Both the position numbers and the translations under genes were made by a program. DNA of 64,000 bases. It comes from Candidatus Eiseniibacteriota bacterium. GTDB taxonomy: Bacteria > Eisenbacteria > RBG-16-71-46 > CAIMUX01. The DNA is taken from NCBI GenBank assembly GCA_016712505.1, contig JADJQY010000004.1, positions 248,001 to 312,000 on the forward strand, in the 5' to 3' direction. Below the pieces are notes generated by a model that saw nothing but the letters and a program-made list of their open reading frames with translations, made no database searches and was not told the origin of the DNA. This document shows, one piece after another, positions 30,407 through 42,507 of the stretch. Position 1 is the stretch's first letter. Each line of letters begins with the position of its first letter.

Positions 30407-31503
30407 TCCCAGGCTGGTCACGCTCCCGGCTCGCGACGACGATCGGCTCGCTGACCCTGGCGTTCACCCTTGGAAGCGGATGCGGCGGCGGCAAGGGGAC
30501 CGAGCCCCCCCCTCCGCCACCCCCGCCCCCCAACCCTGACCAGGTCAAGCTGCTGGTGCCCGGCTTTCCCGCCATCGTGCAGCCGAGCGACAATCTCGCG
30601 ACGCACCAAGGGGTCGCCCTGGGGCGACGGCTGTTCTACGACCCGCGACTTTCATTGAACAACAGCCAGTCCTGCGGAAGCTGTCACGCTCCGGCGTTCG
30701 CTTTCAGCGACCACGGGCGACGCTTCTCGCTCGGTGCGGAGGGGCAGGTCGGAGACCGGAACTCGCCCGCCCTGGTCAATCTCGCCTGGTCGGGGAACGT
30801 CTTCTGGAACGGGCGGGCCGAGCATATCGAGGCCCAAGCGCTCCAACCGGTCGAGAATCCGATCGAGATGATGGAACAGTGGCCCCGCGTGGTGGCGAAA
30901 CTAGCGGCAGATCCGGCCTACCCTCCGCTCTTCCGCGCAGCCTTCGGAGACGACGAGGTGACAGCGGACCGGGCGGTCAAGGCGATCGCCCAGTTCGAGC
31001 GGACGCTCTTGAGCTACAACTCGAAGTACGATCGAATCCTGAGGGGAGAGGAGTCCTTCACTCCGGGTGAGGAGAGGGGCTACAACATGTTCTTCACCGA
31101 AAAGGCCGACTGCTTCCACTGCCACGTGGACTATCTGTTCACCGACTACGGCTTCCACGACGTAGGGCTGGACAACCCGCCGGAACGCGGTCGCGCGGAG
31201 GTCACCAATCGGCCGGAGGACATCGGGCGCCACAAGGTCCCCACCCTTCGGAACGTGGTCTTCTCCGCTCCCTACATGCACGACGGTCGCTTCGCCACGC
31301 TGCGCGACGTGATCGATCACTACAATCGGGGTGGCGCCGGGACACCCAATCAAAGCCCCTTCGTCCACTTCGGCCGCGGTCTGAACCTGACCGATCAGGA
31401 CAAGCAGGATCTGCTCGATTTCATTCTCACCCTGACCGACTCGTCGTTCGTTACCAATCCTGCCTTTCAGGACCCGTTCGTGGACGGCCTCCCGAGTCGC
31501 TGA
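30403..31503 (+). CDS. MbnH-like dihaem cytochrome c peroxidase family lipoprotein
   Basis: 366 residues from the GTG at 30403, which overlaps the MbnP-like stop. A lipobox ends at Cys27, then a run of nine prolines gives a spacer. Two haem sites are visible: CGSCH at 91-95 and CFHCH at 237-241. GRRLFYDPRLSLNNSQSCGS, FSDHGRRFS, PTLRNVVFSAPYMHDGRF and GRHKVPTLRN are typical of the CcpA/MauG/MbnH family, and MHDGRF supplies a possible Met ligand. Pairing with an MbnP-like gene favours a role in Trp-to-kynurenine modification rather than bulk peroxide removal. Confidence 0.88.
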   Translation: MIPGWSRSRLATTIGSLTLAFTLGSGCGGGKGTEPPPPPPPPPNPDQVKLLVPGFPAIVQPSDNLATHQGVALGRRLFYDPRLSLNNSQSCGSCHAPAFAFSDHGRRFSLGAEGQVGDRNSPALVNLAWSGNVFWNGRAEHIEAQALQPVENPIEMMEQWPRVVAKLAADPAYPPLFRAAFGDDEVTADRAVKAIAQFERTLLSYNSKYDRILRGEESFTPGEERGYNMFFTEKADCFHCHVDYLFTDYGFHDVGLDNPPERGRAEVTNRPEDIGRHKVPTLRNVVFSAPYMHDGRFATLRDVIDHYNRGGAGTPNQSPFVHFGRGLNLTDQDKQDLLDFILTLTDSSFVTNPAFQDPFVDGLPSR

Positions 31504-31576
31504 ACGGAGAGGCCGCCTTGGCGGAATCTCGAGCGCGCCGAAGCCGGAGAGGAATCCTGGTCGTCGCGGGACGCGC

Positions 31577-32560
31577 TCAGCGCCGCCCGCGCTCCATCTC
31601 GATCGCGATGGTATCGAGCTTCGCACTCCCGACCCCTTGCTTACGGGCAGCACGCGCCGCGACGGCAAGGCATGGGTCGAGGATGCCGTACTTGTATCCG
31701 GTCATGGCGGCGGAGTAGTTGAGCTGCCCCGCAGTCGGATTCTTCTTCGCTTCGGCGCAGAGCCAGCTGGTCCATTCCTTCTGCTTGCCGATGGCAGCGG
31801 CGCACTTGTAGCTGCCGTCGATCGCCCCACCGATCGAGGACGCTTTGGGGAAGCGCTCGACCACGATCTTCCAGTGATCGAACGCCGCCTGGTCGTTGTG
31901 CCGGAAATAGCTCAGATACTTCGCCATATGACCGGTGGCGCGTTCCGCGATCCCCCGCGCGTTCTGCGGGTCCCGGGCCAGGATGCGGGTCAGCATCTCT
32001 TTGCCGTCATCGTCCCGCTGACGATTCAGGTACTTCTCCAGCAAGGCAAACATCAGCGGCAGCGAATCCGGCTTGGCGGAGAGCTGTGCCTCCATGATCG
32101 GGAGGGCGTCCAAACCCTGTGAGATGGGACGTGCTTCGGCCAGGAACGACGGAGTGGACATGTACCCCTGCACCCAATCGAACTCGGTCCCGTCGGGATT
32201 GAGGAAGATCACCACCGGCAGGCCGGTGACCGGATAGCGCGACATGAACGCCTGGCCATCGGGCGTGGTGCTGTTCACCTTGATTGCGATCATTCCCTCG
32301 GAGAGCTTCGCCCCGGCCGCGGTTTCCCAGAGATCGATCTCCATCTGCTTACACTGACCGCAATGCTCGGCCCAGACGTCGATCATCACCTTCTGCTGGG
32401 TACGGTACGCTTGCTGCAGCGCCTGATCGAGCGTGAGCGGCTGCCAGTCGACCTGTGCGTTGGCCCCGAGTGGAACCAGCAGCGCCCAGCTCCAGACACC
32501 GATGCCCGAGACGCGGCGGCCGATCCCGCCGAGAACTTCCGCCACGCGATCCAGATGCAT
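31577..32560 (-). CDS. Exported thioredoxin-fold protein
   Basis: 327 residues from the ATG at 32560, preceded by GGAAGGAGAG. An N-terminal signal sequence ends near GANAQ. The thioredoxin domain (about 35-140) carries the active-site pair in AEHCGQCKQME and the cis-Pro in TGLPVVIFLNPDG. Residues about 150-325 are helical and TPR-like (LLEKYLNRQRDDDGKEMLTR). It may reduce or isomerise disulfides, or serve as a periplasmic thiol reductase. It is last in a run M1 peptidase, M28 peptidase, thioredoxin-like, with gaps of 40 and 35 bases. A link to cytochrome maturation is possible but unproven. Confidence 0.82.
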   Translation of the reverse strand: MHLDRVAEVLGGIGRRVSGIGVWSWALLVPLGANAQVDWQPLTLDQALQQAYRTQQKVMIDVWAEHCGQCKQMEIDLWETAAGAKLSEGMIAIKVNSTTPDGQAFMSRYPVTGLPVVIFLNPDGTEFDWVQGYMSTPSFLAEARPISQGLDALPIMEAQLSAKPDSLPLMFALLEKYLNRQRDDDGKEMLTRILARDPQNARGIAERATGHMAKYLSYFRHNDQAAFDHWKIVVERFPKASSIGGAIDGSYKCAAAIGKQKEWTSWLCAEAKKNPTAGQLNYSAAMTGYKYGILDPCLAVAARAARKQGVGSAKLDTIAIEMERGRR

Positions 32561-32595
32561 GCTCTCTCCTTCCGATTCCACCGCTTCGCGGCGTC

Positions 32596-33891
32596 CTACT
32601 TGCGCTCCACCAGGGTGACCTGGTGGCTGAGGATTTCCTCCCCGCGTTTCACTCGTACCGAGACCACGTCGCCCGGTTGGTGGGCTTTCAGGACATCGGT
32701 GAAATCACCCAGGTTGTCGATCGCGACCCCGTCCAGCTCGACCAGGACGTCCCCGGCCTTTAACCCCACTTGCTCCGCGGGACTCCCAGGAGTGACCCCT
32801 GAAAGTAGCACCCCGCCGGAGGTCTGCTTGAAATCCGGAATGGTCCCCAGGCTGACCCGGCGCGGTGCCCCGGATCCACTCATCGGCTTGGTCTCCGCCG
32901 CACCCGGCGGGACGAAGGTCAAGCGCTGCTCCCGATCGGCGAGGAACACGGCGATCTCGCGGGCGTAGTCGGCCAGATCACCCAGCGCGTCCAGATCCAG
33001 CGCCTCCGGCAGATCAGAGGTCCGATGATAGTCGGAGTTGGGGCCGGTGAAGAAGTGAACCACCGGCACCCCGCGCTCGAAGAAGGGGGTTTGATCCGAG
33101 GCAAAGGGCGCCTTGTCCGGCATCACCAGGTCGAACTGGAACCCGAGGTTCACCGACCGGAGGATCTCGGTCCACTCGGAAGCGCTCGACACCCCGAGCA
33201 GATAGAGCTTTCGGTCGACCATCCGCCCCACCGTGTCGAAGTTGAGCATCGCGATCGTCTGCCCGAGCGGAGCGACCGGCGAAGCAACGTAGGCCTTGGC
33301 GCCAAGCAACCCGGATTCCTCCCCGCTGGTGGCGAGAAACACCAGGTCGCGCCGGAGCGAGGTTTCGGCCTTGAGCGCGCGGGCAAGCTCGATGAGGAGC
33401 GCCACCCCGGAGGCGTTGTCATCCGCGCCGGCAAACGTTGCCCCCGAAGCGTCGCGGCCGAGGTGGTCGTAGTGGGCGGCGAGAACGATCGTCCCTCGGC
33501 TGGGTTCGGATCCGCGGAGAACTCCGACCACGTTGGAGAGTTCGACCTCACCCCAGGCCCCGAAGGCTGGCGGGGGATCGGCGGCGGCCTCCGCCGCGCT
33601 GGGTCGAAACGGCTGAACCGTGACCTCGAGGCCGATCTCCTCGAACGCCTCCCGGATGTAGTCCCGGCATCTCGTCAGGCCGGGAGACCCCGCGCCACGC
33701 CCCTCTTGCTCCGGAGAGGCAAGAAAGGAGACGTGGGCGGCCAGCCGCCCGGTCAACCCCTTCCGCGCCGGGCCTTCCGCCCGGGAGACGGTGGCCAGCG
33801 CGAGGACAACGGCCACGGCCAGGGCGGCGCTGAACATGCGCCCCAGCCACGCGCCTCGCCGCCGGGAGTCCCCTGCGCTCGAACCGATCAT
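32596..33891 (-). CDS. M28 family aminopeptidase with C-terminal PDZ domain
   Basis: 431 residues from the ATG at 33891, with GGGAGAGG upstream. Signal peptide about 1-38. The M28 zinc ligands are all visible: AHYDHLG, GADDNASG, EESGLLG, NFDTVGR and SDYHRTSD. Residues about 330-430 form a PDZ domain (GVTPGSPAEQVGLKAGDVLV). It is predicted to be a periplasmic or extracellular dizinc aminopeptidase. It lies between an M1 peptidase and a thioredoxin-like gene on the same strand. Confidence 0.92.
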   Translation of the reverse strand: MIGSSAGDSRRRGAWLGRMFSAALAVAVVLALATVSRAEGPARKGLTGRLAAHVSFLASPEQEGRGAGSPGLTRCRDYIREAFEEIGLEVTVQPFRPSAAEAAADPPPAFGAWGEVELSNVVGVLRGSEPSRGTIVLAAHYDHLGRDASGATFAGADDNASGVALLIELARALKAETSLRRDLVFLATSGEESGLLGAKAYVASPVAPLGQTIAMLNFDTVGRMVDRKLYLLGVSSASEWTEILRSVNLGFQFDLVMPDKAPFASDQTPFFERGVPVVHFFTGPNSDYHRTSDLPEALDLDALGDLADYAREIAVFLADREQRLTFVPPGAAETKPMSGSGAPRRVSLGTIPDFKQTSGGVLLSGVTPGSPAEQVGLKAGDVLVELDGVAIDNLGDFTDVLKAHQPGDVVSVRVKRGEEILSHQVTLVERK

Positions 33892-33931
33892 CGTTCCTCT
33901 CCCTTTCTCGTCCCGGTCCCCCGGAGCGAAC

Positions 33932-36247
33932 TCACTGCGCCTCCAACTCCACGCGAAGCGGTGAACCGGTGTGCACCCATGAGCCTTTCCCCACGTTGCT
34001 CGGCCCGTCGAAGGCAAGCCAACTGTACTTCGAGTAGTGTGGCACCTTGGCGTCGACCGTGCGAACCAGCGCGGGGTCGGGGATCTCGAGCAACATCCAG
34101 GCAAGCTCCGAACGGGCCGGCAACGGGCCGACGGCGATGATCGAATGGCCGGCCGGGAAGGACCGATCGCCGACCGCCCAGCCATCCCCGTTCGCCGCGG
34201 GAAGACGGAGATCCGGCACGGTCGCCGCGAGGGCGCGGGCCACGCGCCCGCAGCCGATCAGAAAGGTCGTCTTGTTCGGGAGCCAGCCCGGCGGGGCGTT
34301 CGCCTCCTCGACCACGCCCAGGGTCTTCGCCTTTGACCACCCGGTCACCAAGGGTTGCCAGGCCTCACGCTGCGCGGGAGTCAGATCGGCGGAGAAGACG
34401 ACCACCAGCGATTCGGGTGAGAGCGTCTGCCCGATCGCGGCCGGGATCTCGCTCCGGTCGAGCAACCGCATCACCTCGAAGTTCGGATCGAGGGCGAGGG
34501 CTCTGGGTGCGCGGTCCAACTCAACTTCGAACCCTCCGCTCCGGTACGGGAGCCCAAACGTGCTGTCTCCCCCGTCCGCGAACTCCACCACGAGAGGAAC
34601 CAGATGATCCCCGCAGGGCGCGCCCGCGCGTAGCGGTCGAAGCTCCAGCCGGGCATCGGCGAAGCCTCCTGCTTCGAACCAGGCGCCGCTCGCTTCCTGG
34701 CGGCCCCGAACGCGGAACCCCGTCCCCACGCGTTCGACCCGACAGTCCGCCAGCCGCAAACGGGGTGTGCCCGGTCGGGCGATCCAGGTAGCCTCGGTCT
34801 CCCGCGCGGAGAAGGCCGCCCCCGGCACCTGTCTCGCGCGCGCTTCGATCGCGCCGAAGAGATCTCCCCAGGAGGCACGACGCCAGAGCTGATCGCGATA
34901 GAAGTCGCGCAGGCCGCCCCAGAACGCCTCTTCACCAACTGCGCGCCGTGCCTGATGCAAGACCATCATCGACTTCGAATAGCCGATCGCGGCGGTGGCC
35001 GCATCGTGACGCTCGCGGAAGTCGCGCAGGGCGAGATCCTCTCCCCGTCCGACGTCATTGAGAACCCCCTTGAGCGCGTCGAGCCGATACTGGCGCGCCG
35101 CCGCGCTTCCCTCGCGCTCCTTGTAGAGGTAGTCCGCGCCGTAGACGGTCAGCCCCTCGCACCAGTTCCCCTGCTCGGCGTCGACAAAGACCCCGTTGCC
35201 CCACCAGTTGTGCAGGATCTCGTGGCCGTAAGAGGTATCGAGAATGAAGGGGAGACGAATCACGCGATCCCCAAGAAGGGTGAACGACGGCATCCCGTAG
35301 CCGCTCTGCCAGAAATTCTCGACCAGAGCGAATTTTCCGAAGGCGTACGGGCCGATCAGATCACCGTAGAGGTCCAGGTACCGCCCCGTGCCGCGCAAGT
35401 AGCGGTTGTAGATCGTCGAGTCGGTCTCGGCGCGCGTCCAGGTCTGGCAGCGCACCCCGCGGTGCGCCACCTCGCGCACCTGCCAGGGACCGGCGACCAG
35501 GTACGCCTCCTGCATCGGCTGGGGGCAGTCCCAACGATCGGTCACCGGCCCGGCGGGGGGCTGGAGAGGCGAGGCCAGATCTCCCTGCGACACCGCGCGC
35601 CACCCCGCAGGGACGGTGGCGGAAAGGGCGTAGGTAAAGAGTTCATCCGGTCGTGAAGGAATCCAGAAGCTCGAGGAGGCGAGGTACACCCCACGGGGCT
35701 CGATCAGGCCCGCGGTGGTTTCGAACGAGCGACCATAGGCCTCGGAAGGCGCTTTCAGGGAGTCACGCACCACCCCGGCATAGGAGAGGGTCACGCGCAG
35801 CGTCTCGGGCCACACATCGCCCGGTGCCGCACGGAGCGTGAGGCGGAGTTCGCGCGCATTCTGATAGCCATCGAGTTCGTCATACGGGGGACGGTGCCAG
35901 AAGCCACGGGGGTTCAGGCGCGCCGGTTCCTCGAGTTCGATCTCACCGACCGATGAAACCGCGGGGGCGGTGATTGCCAGATCCCGCCAGAGAAAGAACG
36001 GCACCGGCTCGCTGACCGAAATCCCTGGGGCATGCAGCAGCGTGATCTGATCCTGGACCGTGAGCCGACCGGTCTCCGGTTCGAGCGCACACACGATGTC
36101 GTGACGGAGCACCGCGGCGCGCGCCGGGTTTTCGAGCGAGACGAGGTGGGTTGGCGGGTACGCCCGTGCCCAGACGCCGGCGGCGCATGACGCGGAGAGC
36201 GCCAGGGCCAGAGCCGACCACCCAAATCGATACCGGACGCGAGCCAT
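33932..36247 (-). CDS. M1-family metallopeptidase, exported
   Basis: 771 residues from the ATG at 36247; an in-frame GTG three codons upstream is an alternative. Signal peptide about 1-26. The zinc site is YGHEILHNWWGNG with the third ligand Glu in NWCEGLTVYGADYL 17 residues later, one fewer than the usual M1 spacing. SKSMMVLHQARR fits the helix after the catalytic Tyr (IGYSKSM). The N-terminal beta domain (about 40-250) and a C-terminal domain of about 300 residues without HEAT repeats flank the core. It probably trims peptides outside the cytoplasm together with the M28 enzyme encoded next. Confidence 0.85.
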   Translation of the reverse strand: MARVRYRFGWSALALALSASCAAGVWARAYPPTHLVSLENPARAAVLRHDIVCALEPETGRLTVQDQITLLHAPGISVSEPVPFFLWRDLAITAPAVSSVGEIELEEPARLNPRGFWHRPPYDELDGYQNARELRLTLRAAPGDVWPETLRVTLSYAGVVRDSLKAPSEAYGRSFETTAGLIEPRGVYLASSSFWIPSRPDELFTYALSATVPAGWRAVSQGDLASPLQPPAGPVTDRWDCPQPMQEAYLVAGPWQVREVAHRGVRCQTWTRAETDSTIYNRYLRGTGRYLDLYGDLIGPYAFGKFALVENFWQSGYGMPSFTLLGDRVIRLPFILDTSYGHEILHNWWGNGVFVDAEQGNWCEGLTVYGADYLYKEREGSAAARQYRLDALKGVLNDVGRGEDLALRDFRERHDAATAAIGYSKSMMVLHQARRAVGEEAFWGGLRDFYRDQLWRRASWGDLFGAIEARARQVPGAAFSARETEATWIARPGTPRLRLADCRVERVGTGFRVRGRQEASGAWFEAGGFADARLELRPLRAGAPCGDHLVPLVVEFADGGDSTFGLPYRSGGFEVELDRAPRALALDPNFEVMRLLDRSEIPAAIGQTLSPESLVVVFSADLTPAQREAWQPLVTGWSKAKTLGVVEEANAPPGWLPNKTTFLIGCGRVARALAATVPDLRLPAANGDGWAVGDRSFPAGHSIIAVGPLPARSELAWMLLEIPDPALVRTVDAKVPHYSKYSWLAFDGPSNVGKGSWVHTGSPLRVELEAQ

Positions 36248-36347
36248 GCCGTTCACGAAAGCCCCCCGGGAGGAAGATGCGCCGTTTCCGGGGGTCAATA
36301 TGGAGGGAGCGCCCGCTTCTTTCAAGCCAGGCGCGAAACGGTGCGGA

Positions 36348-37751
36348 CTAGGCGATCTGCCTTTCGCCGTCGGCCGAGATGGCCGGAACCAGCGGGAGCA
36401 ACATCCGGAAGGAGGCGCCACCGATCGCCTGATTCTCGGCCCAGATCCGTCCTTGATGAGCGTTCACGATCTCGCGGCAGATGGCGAGCCCCAGTCCGGT
36501 CCCGCCCGCCCCCGACTTGGTCTTGCTCGACTGGACGAACTTGTCGAAGACTGACTCCAGCTCATCCGGCGGAATGCCCATTCCCTGATCGCAGAACTCG
36601 AGCAGAATGTCTTCCCCGATCGGGAGGGCGCGCACCGTGACCACGGCGTTCTCCGGGGAGAACTTGATCGCGTTGGAGAGGAGGTTCCGCACCACCTGGA
36701 GGAAGCGGACCGGATAGAGCGGCAGCACCACCGGCGGATCAGGCTCCTCGAAGCGCAGCGTCACCTTCCGTTCGGAAGCCGCGGCCTCCATCTCGGAGAG
36801 TGCAGTCCAGACGATCTCGGAGAGGTCGCTGTCGCGGAAGCTGAAGGTCATGCGCCCCGCCTCGAGCTTGGCCAGATCGAGGAGGTCGTTCAGCAGCGAC
36901 ATGAGAGACTTGCCGCTCTCGGCAATGTTGTTGAAGTAGTCGAGCAGGTCGGCCGGCTCCCCGCCGTTCGCTTCCCGCTGCCCGAACCGAGCGAAGCTCA
37001 GGATGGCGTGCAGCGGCGTCCGCAGTTCGTGGGAGATGTTGGCCAGAAACTCGCTCTTGGCCCGGTTCGCCTGCTCCGCCGCCTCCCGGGCGCGCCTCTG
37101 CGCCTCCGCCTGTTTCGAAACCGTCGCATCCCGGATCACGATCAAGGCGCCCTGGAGCATCCCGTCGGCGAACATCGGCTGAACCGAGAGCACCGCGGGC
37201 ATGTCGGATCCGTCCGCGCGAACCACGCGGACCTCGTCGAGTACACAGGCTTCCCCGACGGAGAGCGCCTCGTGGAGCATCTCCTGATCGATCTCGACCT
37301 CGGTCGGCGTGCAAACGAAGAAGCGAGCGACGTCGAAGAGGACCTTCCCGACCAGATCCTCCCCCTGACGAAGAAGGCGCTGCGCCGCGGCGTTGGCAAA
37401 AACCACCACGCAGCCGTCGCAGTTTGCCTGGATGATCCCCTCGCCCAATCCCGAGATCACGGCTTGAAGGCGGTCACGCTCCGTGGCCAGCGTCGCATTG
37501 AGCTCGCGCAGTTCGCGCGAGGAAATCTCGAGGATCCGCTCGACCGTCGCCCGATCCTGGTCCGCCTCCTCGTAGTTCGCGTCCACCCGTCGCAGGAACT
37601 GGTCGAACTGCTCCAGGGTGGGACGGACGTTGAGCGCGTTGAGACCAACGCGACGCAACTGGCGCTGCAGGAGTGGATGCAGCGCCAGCAGGCTCTTGGG
37701 CGCCGGAGTCCCCACGGGCGACTCAGGCGGAAGTTCCTCGAATTCGCTCAC
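36348..37751 (-). CDS. PAS-domain sensor histidine kinase
   Basis: 467 residues from a GTG at 37751; the frame is open further upstream, but that region would overlap the divergent beta-helix gene promoter. No transmembrane helix is seen, so it is cytoplasmic. An N-terminal helical part (to about 95) precedes a PAS domain (about 95-215, VISGLGEGIIQANCDGCVVV), a coiled linker, HisKA with the phospho-acceptor in FLANISHELRTPLHAIL and a HATPase domain with LLSNAIKFSPE, DQGMGIPPDE and GGTGLGLAICREI. No receiver gene is adjacent. The coiled-coil receivers at 8-11.5 kb are possible but unproven partners. Confidence 0.92.
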   Translation of the reverse strand: MSEFEELPPESPVGTPAPKSLLALHPLLQRQLRRVGLNALNVRPTLEQFDQFLRRVDANYEEADQDRATVERILEISSRELRELNATLATERDRLQAVISGLGEGIIQANCDGCVVVFANAAAQRLLRQGEDLVGKVLFDVARFFVCTPTEVEIDQEMLHEALSVGEACVLDEVRVVRADGSDMPAVLSVQPMFADGMLQGALIVIRDATVSKQAEAQRRAREAAEQANRAKSEFLANISHELRTPLHAILSFARFGQREANGGEPADLLDYFNNIAESGKSLMSLLNDLLDLAKLEAGRMTFSFRDSDLSEIVWTALSEMEAAASERKVTLRFEEPDPPVVLPLYPVRFLQVVRNLLSNAIKFSPENAVVTVRALPIGEDILLEFCDQGMGIPPDELESVFDKFVQSSKTKSGAGGTGLGLAICREIVNAHQGRIWAENQAIGGASFRMLLPLVPAISADGERQIA

Positions 37752-37880
37752 CTCATGATCTTCGGCGCCCCGCGGGATGACATTGAGCAGCTTGGGTCCG
37801 ATCCTCGGCGCTGGCCCGGTGCCCCCGGCGCTGCTATCCTCGGTCCAGACCCCAAACCAAGGCCGCGAGGAGCCCCCGCG

Positions 37881-39230
37881 ATGCGCAGAGCGACCATCCA
37901 ACCCGGCAGACTTTGCCTGGTGCCTGTCGTCCTCGCGGGCGTCTTCCCGCTCGCGGGCGGGATCGCCGCACCTGACCGAGCCGCGGCCCGTACCCTGCTG
38001 GTCGCCCAGGACGGCGGCGGGGAGTTCACCCGCATTCAGGACGCAATCCAGGTTGCCAATCACGGCGATGTGGTCTCGGTCGCCCCCGGGCACTACCTCG
38101 AGCGAATTCTCTTCGGTGGCCGACGCATCCAGGTTCGTTCGACCGACGGTCCGGCGCGAACCACCATCGACGCGGCCGGATCGGGATCGGTCGTGACGAT
38201 GAGCTTCGGCGAGAGCGGGGAGACCCTGCTCGAGGGATTCACCCTGACCGGAGGGACGGGAACGCACATCTCGCTCGCCGACGCCGAAGCTGCCGGATCG
38301 CCGGAACTCCAGGCACGGCGACACCGCGCGGGCGAGCCGCTTCTCCTTTCCCAGGTGCCACCCGCCGCGTCACTTGCTACCACCAGCCCCGAGGGACGTT
38401 CGCAGCTCGCTTTCGGCGGCGCGGTACTCCTGCTCAGCGCCTCCCCGGTTCTACGCAACCTGATCATCGAAGGAAACGACGCCAACGTCGGCGGAGGCCT
38501 CTACGCCTGGAGTACCCTGCCCACGGTGGAACGGTGCCTGTTTCGCGACAACAGCGCGGGGCTCGGCGCACATGTCGCACTCGACCCGAACACCAACATC
38601 CGGATGAGTGACTGTCGCTTCGAGGGAGGTGTCTCTGCCTCTGGTGGAGCGATCTGGCTCCAGTTCGCCCGCTTCGAGCTGCGCGACTCGTGGATCGAGG
38701 CCAACAGCGGCGGCGAGGGGGGCGCGATCTACTCGATCGGCGGAACCACCGCCGCCTTGCTCGATCACTGCGTCCTTCGCGCCAATCGCGCGGGGTATGG
38801 CTCGGCCGTTTTCCTTCGCGACAGCCGCATCCGCCTCTCGCGCTGCACGCTGGTCGACAACGAGTTCGACCTCGAAGACCAGGGAGCCATCTACCTGGTC
38901 GAGAACAGCACAGCCGAGCTGAATCGGTGTGCCTTCAGCGGAAACGGGCTGAACCCCACCTTTTGCCAGGATTCCAGTGTGAGCGCGACCTGTAGCGTCT
39001 TCTGGCCCCTCGCGCCCAGCTGCGCGTCCGGTTCCGACAATCGGGTGGCCGACCCGCTCTTCTGCAATCAGCATCAGGGCAACTTCCGCCTCCGCTCCGA
39101 GTCCCCCTGCCGGTCGGAAAACGCACCCGGGGACTGCGGCACGATCGGATGGAGCGCCATTCTTTGCGGCGCCCCTGCCGATGAACTCGACCCGGGAAAG
39201 GAACGAACGGAGGGCCGCCGCCAGCCATGA
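37881..39230 (+). CDS. Secreted right-handed beta-helix protein
   Basis: 449 residues from the ATG at 37881, after GAGGAGCCC. Signal peptide about 1-33. FTRIQDAIQVANHGDVVSVA and GHYLERILFGGRRIQVRSTD begin a POMP/pectate-lyase-like beta helix, followed by coil repeats (GGAVLLLSASPVLRNLIIEG, GGGLYAWSTLPTVERCLF, GGAIYSIGGTTAALLDHCVL). The C-terminus is Cys-rich (about 380-440). It is a likely surface or secreted protein; no enzyme signature is evident. Its stop overlaps the start of the DUF218 gene. Confidence 0.82.
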   Translation: MRRATIQPGRLCLVPVVLAGVFPLAGGIAAPDRAAARTLLVAQDGGGEFTRIQDAIQVANHGDVVSVAPGHYLERILFGGRRIQVRSTDGPARTTIDAAGSGSVVTMSFGESGETLLEGFTLTGGTGTHISLADAEAAGSPELQARRHRAGEPLLLSQVPPAASLATTSPEGRSQLAFGGAVLLLSASPVLRNLIIEGNDANVGGGLYAWSTLPTVERCLFRDNSAGLGAHVALDPNTNIRMSDCRFEGGVSASGGAIWLQFARFELRDSWIEANSGGEGGAIYSIGGTTAALLDHCVLRANRAGYGSAVFLRDSRIRLSRCTLVDNEFDLEDQGAIYLVENSTAELNRCAFSGNGLNPTFCQDSSVSATCSVFWPLAPSCASGSDNRVADPLFCNQHQGNFRLRSESPCRSENAPGDCGTIGWSAILCGAPADELDPGKERTEGRRQP

Positions 39231-39889
39231 CCCGATCCAGGCGACGGATCCTTCCCCGGATCGCTCGCTTCCTCGCGATCACCGCCCTCGTTCTTCTGGC
39301 CCTGGCCTGGCTCACGCCCCGGCTGATGGAAGCCTACGCGCGGAGTTTCATCGTGGAGGATGACCTGCAGCCTTCGGATGCCGTCGTCGCCCTCGCCGGC
39401 GGGGACGGCGAGCGACTCCATGCCGCGGTGCAACTCTACAAGCGCGATCTGGCGCGCCGCCTCCTGATCACCGGGCCTGATGTGCCGCTACTCCCGGTCT
39501 ACACTCCAGGCGACTCGCTCACCCAGGGCGAAGCCAAGCGGCGTATCGCGGTCAAGCGAGGCATTCCGGCGGAGAGCATCGTGATGGCCCTTGGCGCGAC
39601 CAGCACGCTCGAAGAAGCCCAGACCGTGCTCGCCGCTTGTCGTGAACAGAAGTGGTCCTCGATCATCGTCGTCACGTCCCCCTTCCACACTCGACGCTCC
39701 CGCGGGACCTTCCGCACGGTCTTCCGCGATTCCGGGATCCGGGTCGCAATGTGGCACCTCCCGCCGGACCGGACGGTGGACAACCCCAAGCGCTGGTGGA
39801 CCCGCGAGCACGACACCATGTCGGTCGTGACCGAGTCGGTCAAGACGGTGTTCTACGCGTACAACCATCGGATATTCCCCTGGTCGTAG
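39227..39889 (+). CDS. DUF218 / YdcF-like protein, membrane anchored
   Basis: 220 residues. One N-terminal transmembrane helix (about 12-30) is followed by a DUF218 domain: SDAVVALAGGDGERLHAAVQ, RRLLITGP, STLEEAQTVLAACREQKW and IIVVTSPFHTRRSRGTFRTV are its usual blocks. ElyC and SanA, members of this family, act in cell-envelope polysaccharide metabolism. The ATG overlaps the stop of the beta-helix gene (ATGA). Precise substrate unknown. Confidence 0.88.
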   Translation: MTRSRRRILPRIARFLAITALVLLALAWLTPRLMEAYARSFIVEDDLQPSDAVVALAGGDGERLHAAVQLYKRDLARRLLITGPDVPLLPVYTPGDSLTQGEAKRRIAVKRGIPAESIVMALGATSTLEEAQTVLAACREQKWSSIIVVTSPFHTRRSRGTFRTVFRDSGIRVAMWHLPPDRTVDNPKRWWTREHDTMSVVTESVKTVFYAYNHRIFPWS

Positions 39890-39932
39890 GCGATGGCTTG
39901 CGCCCTCGGGGGTAGAAGCGCCGGTCGGTGGA

Positions 39933-42483
<2,551 letters not shown>

Positions 42484-42507
42484 AGGTGCAGGCCTCGCCC
42501 CAGTTCG

